Shown: piece after piece, positions 15,863 to 21,266 of the stretch | Position numbering within the stretch: position 1 is the first letter of the stretch | Layout: each line of letters opens with the position of its first letter | DNA from: CAZAKZ01 sp964485695 | GTDB taxonomy: Bacteria > Planctomycetota > JAFGQW01 | Length of the DNA stretch: 21,266 nucleotides | Direction: 5' to 3' | Assembly: GCA_964485695.1 (NCBI GenBank) | Contig: CAZAKZ010000100.1 | Coordinates: 1 to 21,266, forward strand | The notes under the pieces: model-generated | Databases searched by the model: none | Told to the model about the DNA's origin: nothing | The model's input: only the letters and a program-made list of their open reading frames with translations | Made by a program: the position numbers and the translations under genes

Positions 15863-16341
15863 GGTTTCTCCCTCAGGGCTCGCAGCATGTCCGTGGTGGA
15901 GTGGTCCTTGGGGTCGCCCACCAGTTCCACGCGACCGCCGTAGGCTTCCACCACGGGGCGCTCCGGGATCTGGTCGAGGGTGTAATCCGTGCCCTTGGTA
16001 TGGATGTCCGGCTTGAACATCTTGAGGAGCGATTCGGGGGTGGACTCCCGGAGGGGCACCACGTAGTCCACCATCTCGAAGGCGGCCAGCAGCTCGTACC
16101 GCTCGTGGTCCGGATTCACCGGCTTGCGGTCGGGCTTGATCCGGGCCAGGGACTCGTCGGAATTGACGGCGACGATGAGGACGTCGCCCAGCGCCCTGGC
16201 ACCCTGGAGATAGCGCACGTGGCCGACGTGGAGCAGTTCGAAGCACCCGTTGGCGAACACGATGGTGGCACCGCGGGCCTTCAGTTCTTCGATATGGGGC
16301 ACCAGGGTCTCGGGATCGAGGAAGATCTTGTTGGTGCTCAC
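15850..16341 (-). CDS. rfaE2: RfaE2/HldE C-domain-like nucleotidyltransferase (cytidylyltransferase fold)
   Basis: The product starts at GTG 16341, chosen because GAAGGAGA lies about 7 nt upstream; an earlier in-frame ATG (16398) has no such site. The 163 residues cover one nucleotidyltransferase domain: FANGCFELLHVGHVRYLQ (29-46) with the HxGH nucleotide-binding motif at 38-41, AVNSDES (58-64), KPVNPDHERYELLAAFEMVD, KGTDY (116-120) and STT (148-150). These match the adenylyltransferase half of HldE (RfaE2), which makes ADP-heptose from heptose 1-phosphate. With no heptose kinase or isomerase gene in view, a different sugar- or polyol-phosphate substrate is possible, so the symbol is family-level. 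It may be cotranscribed with the glycosidase-like genes upstream (82-bp gap). Confidence 0.85.
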   Translation of the reverse strand: MSTNKIFLDPETLVPHIEELKARGATIVFANGCFELLHVGHVRYLQGARALGDVLIVAVNSDESLARIKPDRKPVNPDHERYELLAAFEMVDYVVPLRESTPESLLKMFKPDIHTKGTDYTLDQIPERPVVEAYGGRVELVGDPKDHSTTDMLRALREKPYRK

Positions 16342-16423
16342 GTGCTGTCTCCTTCTCCGGGACTCGAGAACGGCCCGTGCGCCATGATACCCGGGCATGC
16401 GCGGAGGGGCAAACCAGAGCCCT

Positions 16424-18949
16424 TCACGGCGTGTTGAATCCGATCACTGCCTCCCCCTCGTTCCCGGCGAGGTCCCGGGTCACAGCCTTGAACTTCAGCT
16501 TCAGGGTCCCGATGGGGATCGGGGACTTCAGGAGGAAACGGGCTCCCTTGCCGTCCGGGGTGGGGGTAAGGGTGAAGAGGCCAGCGGAGGGGACCAGAAT
16601 GTGGGTGATATCCACATATCCGCTACCCACGTCGACGTGGAGGTTGAGTCCCGTCACGTCCAGTCCGCCGTCGGGATCGGTGAAATCCACTGCGAATCCG
16701 GCTGGCAGTGGGCTGCCCGTTCCGGGCAGGAAGCCTGGGTTGGGCACGCGGCTCGGGCCGCCCTCGATGACCAGGTTGTCGAACCGGGTCTTTCCCGCCG
16801 CCGCCAGGAGGGACAGGGCGCCACCGGCCAGGGGCGTGCCGGGGTCCATGACGTCCAGGATCTTCTTGCCGTCCACCCGGACCCGGATCCGGTTCCCCTC
16901 CGCGGCGACGCTGACCCGGATGGACGCCGGATTCACGGCTGTCTTCCCCGAACCGAGGAGGATCGGCGATCCCTTGCCTGGAACCCGCTCCAGGGTCACG
17001 TTCCCTCCGCGGGTCACCCAGAGCGAATAGCCCTCGGCCCACATGTCCTGGACGTCCGGCAGGCGGAACCGAAATCCGGCATGAGTGCATTCGGTGAGAT
17101 CCACCTCCATGGCGAAGGCGAAATCGTCCAGCACCCTGTTCCACCAGGCGTGGCGGGACTCCTTGACCGGAACCACGGCCTCGTACACGCGGTCGGTGGA
17201 GCTGCCTTTCCTGAGCACCACCTTCCAGGCGCCGGGATCGGCCGCGGTCCATGCGCCGGTGGTGCCGGAATCGAAGGTGGCGGTCCGCACCGGACCGGTC
17301 CGCAAGTTGTCGAAAGCGACGGCGGCCTTGCGGGTTACGAGGAGGAGGTTGCGGCCCTGGATGGGCGTGATGTCGGCTGCGTCGAAGATCTTCCGGCCGC
17401 CCACGTAGACGCGGATCCGGCCGTTCTGGATCCGCAGTCGGTACCGGTCCGCGGCGTTCTTGGGCAGCAGCGTGGACTGGACAGGTAGGCTGCCGCCCAC
17501 CTGGTCCAGGTGGATCGAGTCTTTTCCTACGGCGAGGCGGTAGGCGGGTCCGGCGGGCGTGGTACCGCCAAGATGGAGCCCCAGGCGGGCGTCCTTGCCC
17601 GGGGTCTTCAGGAAGGTGGCCTCGAAGGCGATGTCCACGTCCCCCGTGTCGGTGACCATGCGCGCCCAGGCCGGATCGGCCAGGTCGTCGGTCTGGCGGA
17701 TCTGGCCCGAGTTCACCTGCCAGGTTCCGGCCAGGTCCAGCTCGATGCCGGAGGCGAGGCCGTTCTCCATGTCATGGCGCGTTTCCAGAGAGCCCAGGTT
17801 CTTCATGGCCGCGATGGCCGAAAAGAGCCAGTGCATGGAGCTTTCACCGGCACCGGCGGTGGATTCGGGCTGGGTGCCCTCCGGCCCCACGTCGGCGTCG
17901 GGGATGGGCCCGGTGGGGGGTACGAACTGCTGGCGGGAGGAGAAGACGTTGCCGTACGCGCCCATGCTTCGTAGCGCCTTCAGGTCCTTCAGGTACCGGG
18001 TGACCGCCGACGGAGTGAAGTGGCCGTAGGTATATTCCCGGGAGCGCGGATCGATCTGGGGGTATCGTTCGGAACCGAGCTGCAGGTCGAACTCGTTGTT
18101 CACGTGGGGTCTGGACCCGGGATCGAGGGGGCGAGTGCCCACCTTGTAGCTGGCCGGATTGTTGGGATCGCTGACCTGGTTGTGGGCGAGGATGATGCCG
18201 GATTCGATGCGGGCCGGGCCGAAGGGAGAGGAGAGCCAGCCCTCGGGAGAGGCCAGGCCGCCAGGCGGGCTCACTCCGGCCATCACGTCCGGATTCTCGG
18301 AATAGACCGCCTGGAGGATGCGCAGGGCGCCCTCCAGGGTGGAGAACAGGGGGCGCTTCACCCCCTTCTTTCCGGGGATCTCGTAGGCGTTGTTGTCGAA
18401 CTCGTTGACCACGTCCAGGACGTAGTTCTTATGCCCGGTGCTCTTGAGCCACCGGGTCGCCGCGCGGGTGATGTCCAGGGCCTTCGAGTCGTCGGGTACG
18501 TTTTCGTCCCGGATGAAGTACCAGTACTGGATCATGAGCACCATGCCACGCCTGTCGGTTTCGGTCAGGAGCCGGCGGAGGTTGCCCCACACCACGCTGT
18601 TCAGGTCGAGAGTGCCGTTCGCGTGGTAGACCCGGGGATAGAGGTGGTTCTTGTTCGTCTGCATGTTTCCACCCTGGAGGCCCACCACCAGGGTGTTGAC
18701 GCCGTAGCGGAGATAGTCGTCCAGGTTGGCGATGACGGCGTCGGTGAACCGACTGTCGAACATGCCGTTGGCCATGCGGGTGACCCACATGTCGAAGGGG
18801 CGACTTCGGCTGCTCGAAAGGTCCTCGAGAAAGAACCGGTCGCGGACGTTGTAGATGCGGTGGCGGATCGGAGCCTGCCCATCCGCGGTGCTCCAGAGGA
18901 GCCATGCAATGACAGGGAACAGGATCGAGCGGCGTTTGAAGTCCGTCAT
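16424..18949 (-). CDS. Secreted multidomain glycoside hydrolase-like protein (TIM barrel, two LamG-like domains, Ig-like domain)
   Basis: From ATG 18949 the product has 841 residues and a signal peptide (MTDFKRRSILFPVIAWLLWS, cut near ADGQA). Residues about 30-390 look like a clan-A (GH5-type) TIM barrel. LDVVNEFDNN places a candidate acid/base at Glu183, and PHVNNEFDLQ about 100 residues later a candidate nucleophile at Glu286. Both glutamates recur in the tandem paralogue. Residues about 403-551 and 559-730 are two concanavalin-like beta-sandwiches, each ending in an (A/T)-x-FDNL strand, as in LamG/DUF1080-type modules. Residues 735-841 form an Ig-like domain beginning LPAGFAVDFTDPDG. GTG (18964) and TTG (18958) are alternative starts; no strong Shine-Dalgarno sequence is visible. 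I cannot assign a GH family number. The 43-bp gap to the upstream paralogue suggests an operon. Confidence 0.82.
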   Translation of the reverse strand: MTDFKRRSILFPVIAWLLWSTADGQAPIRHRIYNVRDRFFLEDLSSSRSRPFDMWVTRMANGMFDSRFTDAVIANLDDYLRYGVNTLVVGLQGGNMQTNKNHLYPRVYHANGTLDLNSVVWGNLRRLLTETDRRGMVLMIQYWYFIRDENVPDDSKALDITRAATRWLKSTGHKNYVLDVVNEFDNNAYEIPGKKGVKRPLFSTLEGALRILQAVYSENPDVMAGVSPPGGLASPEGWLSSPFGPARIESGIILAHNQVSDPNNPASYKVGTRPLDPGSRPHVNNEFDLQLGSERYPQIDPRSREYTYGHFTPSAVTRYLKDLKALRSMGAYGNVFSSRQQFVPPTGPIPDADVGPEGTQPESTAGAGESSMHWLFSAIAAMKNLGSLETRHDMENGLASGIELDLAGTWQVNSGQIRQTDDLADPAWARMVTDTGDVDIAFEATFLKTPGKDARLGLHLGGTTPAGPAYRLAVGKDSIHLDQVGGSLPVQSTLLPKNAADRYRLRIQNGRIRVYVGGRKIFDAADITPIQGRNLLLVTRKAAVAFDNLRTGPVRTATFDSGTTGAWTAADPGAWKVVLRKGSSTDRVYEAVVPVKESRHAWWNRVLDDFAFAMEVDLTECTHAGFRFRLPDVQDMWAEGYSLWVTRGGNVTLERVPGKGSPILLGSGKTAVNPASIRVSVAAEGNRIRVRVDGKKILDVMDPGTPLAGGALSLLAAAGKTRFDNLVIEGGPSRVPNPGFLPGTGSPLPAGFAVDFTDPDGGLDVTGLNLHVDVGSGYVDITHILVPSAGLFTLTPTPDGKGARFLLKSPIPIGTLKLKFKAVTRDLAGNEGEAVIGFNTP

Positions 18950-18992
18950 ATTAATCAATGTCACCGTTCAATATCCATTCTGGAATCCGCTG

Positions 18993-21221
18993 TCATCGGT
19001 TGATCACATACTCCGCAGTGGCCGCCTTGCCCCGGCGATCCACGGCTCTGGCGCGGAAGGTGCCGGACACGGAACCGAGGTCGATGGCGCGGTTGAGCGT
19101 GAGCCGGATCCCCTTTCCGTCGTCGGACTCCTCGAGTCTGAAAATACCCAGAGTGGGTATCAGAAAGAACGTGACGTCTACCACGACCTTGTTGCCGAGG
19201 TCAAGGAGTAGCTGAAATTCAATGAGGTCTATGAGGCCGTCGGGGTCCGTGAACTCGACGGCGAATCCCGCGGGCAGCGGGGGTCCGGTTCCGGAGATGA
19301 ACCGCGGCGTCGGGAAACGATTGGGTGTCACCGTGAGATGAAGATCATCGAACCGGACCTTTCCCGACGTGGCCACCAGGCCGATCCCGCCCGGCTCGAG
19401 GGCGTCCTCGGAAGTGTCCATCCCGTCCAGGACCGGCTTGCCGTCCACCTCGACCACGATGCGGCCTCCTTCGGCGAGAATCCGTACGGAGATGGCCGAG
19501 GGATCCAGCTTCACGGACGAAGCGGCGATGGGAGTGGGGGGACCCGAGGCCTTTCGCCGCACGAGGGTCACCGCGCCACTCTTCTCGAGAGTCAGGCTAT
19601 AGTCCGGACCGGATTCGCTCTTCACGGATGCGGCGCGGAACCGGACACCCAGGGACTGCGCATTGCGCAGGTCGGCGGTGAAGGACAGATCGAAGTCCTT
19701 CACCAGGCGGTCCAGGACGCCGTGCCGGCTCTCCTGAGCCGGCGCCGTGCCTTCCCATACCTTGTTGCCGGGACTGCCTGCGCCGGCCACGACCTTCCAC
19801 GCGGTGGGTTCCACCCCCTCCCAGTCCCCCGTGGTCCCATCATCGAAGTCGATGATCCGGATGGGACTGATCCGGAGGTTATCGAAGGAGGCGGCCGCGT
19901 TTTGCGTGAGGAGCAGCAGGTTTCGATCCGCCACCGGCGTGGGATCGGCCACGTCCAGGGCGGGGTAGCCATCCACCCACACCTGCACGCGTCCTCCACA
20001 CAGGCGAAGGACGTAGTGGTTTCTCGGCATCTTTCCGATCAACCTGGACGTCATGGGGAGGGTGCCGCCCACCTGATCGAGAAGGATCCGGTCCTCCGCT
20101 ACCTGAAGGCGGTAGGCCGGTCCCGCGGGCGTGGCCGCCCCGACCTGGATTCCGAGGCGGCCCGAGGGGCCGGGAGGGGAGGAGAAGGCGGCCTCGAAGG
20201 AGATCTCCACGTCGCCCTCCTCCATGGCCATGCGGGCCCAGGCCGGACTGGTACGGGTGTCGGTCTGGCACAGCTTGCCTCCGGTCCGGACCCAGACGCC
20301 CTCGAGATCCGTCTCGACGCCCGGAGACCCGGTATTGAAGTCGTGGGTCGTGGAGAGGGGATCCCGCCGCGTCACACGGGAGATCTCTCGAAACAACCAG
20401 TGCATGGAGGGTTCGCCCCCGCCGGGAGACGATTCCGGCTGGGTGCCCACGGGGCCGACCGCGGCCACGGGCAGGAGCGCCTCCCGGGCCACGTATTGCT
20501 GGTGATGCGAGAAGACATTGGTGTATCCGCCCAGCTGGATGACCTTCTTCATGTCGGCGATGTAGCTCTGGATCGTGGCCTGATCCCAGTGGCCGTAGGT
20601 GAGAAGATTTGTGCGGGGATTCACCTGGGGGACCTTCTCGTAGCGGAGCTGCAAGTAGAACTCGGTATTGACGTAGGGCTTGGACCGCGGATCCCTGGGT
20701 ACGGAGCCCAGCTTGTAGCTGTGAGGGTTCATGGGGTCGGCCACCTGGTTGTGGCCGAGAATGACCCGGGCCTCGACCCAGCGCTTGCCTTTGGGCAAAT
20801 TGTCCAGCCAGCCTTCGGGGCACAGGAGGGCACCGGTGGGGCTGATTCCCGCAATGACACCGGCATCGACTTCGAACACGATTTCGAGCAAGGTGAGGGC
20901 ACCCTCCAGAGTGGAGAACAGAGGGCGTTTGACTCCCTTTTTGCCCGGGACTTCAAAGGCGTTGTTGTCGAACTCGTTGACCACGTCCAGGAAATAGTTG
21001 CGCCGCCCCGTGTTCTTCAGCCACCCGGTGACCTTGCGGGTGATCTCCATGGCCATCAAGTCGTCGGGCACGTTCTCGTCCCGCCGGTGGTACCAGAACT
21101 GGATGAGCAACACCATGCCGCGCCGATCGCACTCTTCCAGGAGCCGCTTAAGGTTGTTCCAGACCACGGATTCGAGGTTCAGGGTCCCATCGGCTTTGTA
21201 GACCCGGGGATAGCAATGCCG
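18993..21221 (-). CDS. Tandem paralogue of the glycoside hydrolase-like protein, 5'-truncated
   Basis: The open frame carries the same architecture as the next gene: TIM-barrel part with DVVNEFDNN (candidate acid/base codon at 20973-20975) and KPYVNTEFYLQ (candidate nucleophile 104 residues on), two LamG-like repeats and an Ig-like C-terminus (LPAGFAVEFTDPDG). By eye it matches the paralogue over its whole length. Homology runs back to YPRVYKADGTLNLESVVW and then stops; an in-frame TAA lies at 21222-21224. The signal peptide and first 100 or so residues are missing. The only candidate starts inside are internal codons such as GTG 21165-21167, which would cut into the barrel. It is either a broken gene or a gene spoiled by the end of the assembled sequence. 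If the missing part exists in the genome, this is a secreted enzyme like its neighbour. Confidence 0.75.
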   Translation of the reverse strand, partial: RHCYPRVYKADGTLNLESVVWNNLKRLLEECDRRGMVLLIQFWYHRRDENVPDDLMAMEITRKVTGWLKNTGRRNYFLDVVNEFDNNAFEVPGKKGVKRPLFSTLEGALTLLEIVFEVDAGVIAGISPTGALLCPEGWLDNLPKGKRWVEARVILGHNQVADPMNPHSYKLGSVPRDPRSKPYVNTEFYLQLRYEKVPQVNPRTNLLTYGHWDQATIQSYIADMKKVIQLGGYTNVFSHHQQYVAREALLPVAAVGPVGTQPESSPGGGEPSMHWLFREISRVTRRDPLSTTHDFNTGSPGVETDLEGVWVRTGGKLCQTDTRTSPAWARMAMEEGDVEISFEAAFSSPPGPSGRLGIQVGAATPAGPAYRLQVAEDRILLDQVGGTLPMTSRLIGKMPRNHYVLRLCGGRVQVWVDGYPALDVADPTPVADRNLLLLTQNAAASFDNLRISPIRIIDFDDGTTGDWEGVEPTAWKVVAGAGSPGNKVWEGTAPAQESRHGVLDRLVKDFDLSFTADLRNAQSLGVRFRAASVKSESGPDYSLTLEKSGAVTLVRRKASGPPTPIAASSVKLDPSAISVRILAEGGRIVVEVDGKPVLDGMDTSEDALEPGGIGLVATSGKVRFDDLHLTVTPNRFPTPRFISGTGPPLPAGFAVEFTDPDGLIDLIEFQLLLDLGNKVVVDVTFFLIPTLGIFRLEESDDGKGIRLTLNRAIDLGSVSGTFRARAVDRRGKAATAEYVINR

Positions 21222-21266
21222 TTAAGCTCCAGGAGGCTGCGGACTGAAGCGCGTCCTGCTCGTTTT
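21214..21266. other. Window-end sequence unrelated to the adjoining gene
   Basis: Where the paralogue would encode the residues before its YPRVY segment, this stretch encodes no matching residues in any minus-strand frame that I tried and carries an in-frame stop. It may be a misassembled contig tip or the far side of a rearrangement. Confidence 0.4.

Noticed and set aside
14354..16246. 630-codon minus-strand open frame across the oxidoreductase and radical SAM genes
   Set aside because: The plus strand carries two clear enzyme families here. The antisense product has repetitive V/D/G/H composition and no recognisable fold.

Overview
The window is 21.3 kb of GC-rich bacterial DNA with twelve supportable protein genes (one partial at the right end) plus one doubtful partial frame at the left edge. 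It has no rRNA, tRNA, CRISPR array or intact insertion sequence that I can recognise. Seven gene products carry Sec-type signal peptides or belong to a family that would, and most of those are large secreted beta-rich proteins. Three share a C-terminal beta domain that I associate, from memory, with secreted proteins of Planctomycetota-like genomes. An uncultured Planctomycetota or similar gram-negative is my best guess, but no marker gene here proves it.

Layout. 1-520: edge sequence, then a near-consensus sigma70-type promoter. 521-3272 (+): two secreted beta-propeller proteins. 3530-7624: a secreted TPPII-like subtilase on the minus strand, flanked by two orphan C-terminal domains of the kind found on beta-lactamase-related serine hydrolases. 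7625-8061: a gene-free stretch unusually dense in hairpins. 8057-9923 (-): a cysteine-rich secreted orphan and a small hypothetical protein. 10228-11874 (+): a YidK-type sodium:solute symporter with a good promoter. 11895-11992: a long inverted repeat between convergent genes. 12002-13306 (-): a third secreted beta-propeller protein.

13596-16341 is the most interesting metabolic part. A Gfo/Idh/MocA oxidoreductase and a radical SAM enzyme with a four-cysteine C-terminal region form a tight two-gene operon. It converges on, and overlaps by 13 bp, an RfaE2/HldE-C-like nucleotidyltransferase. Together these look like a small sugar or polyol modification and activation module; the substrate is unknown.

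16424-21221 (-) holds two tandem paralogues. Each has a TIM-barrel glycosidase-like domain with two candidate catalytic glutamates, two concanavalin-like beta-sandwich repeats and a C-terminal Ig-like domain. The upstream copy has lost its N-terminal part at an abrupt homology break about 50 bp from the window end, which could be a contig-end artefact or a true truncation. The symporter, the glycosidase-like proteins and the oxidoreductase/nucleotidyltransferase group suggest extracellular glycan breakdown, solute uptake and sugar processing. That link is inference from proximity only.
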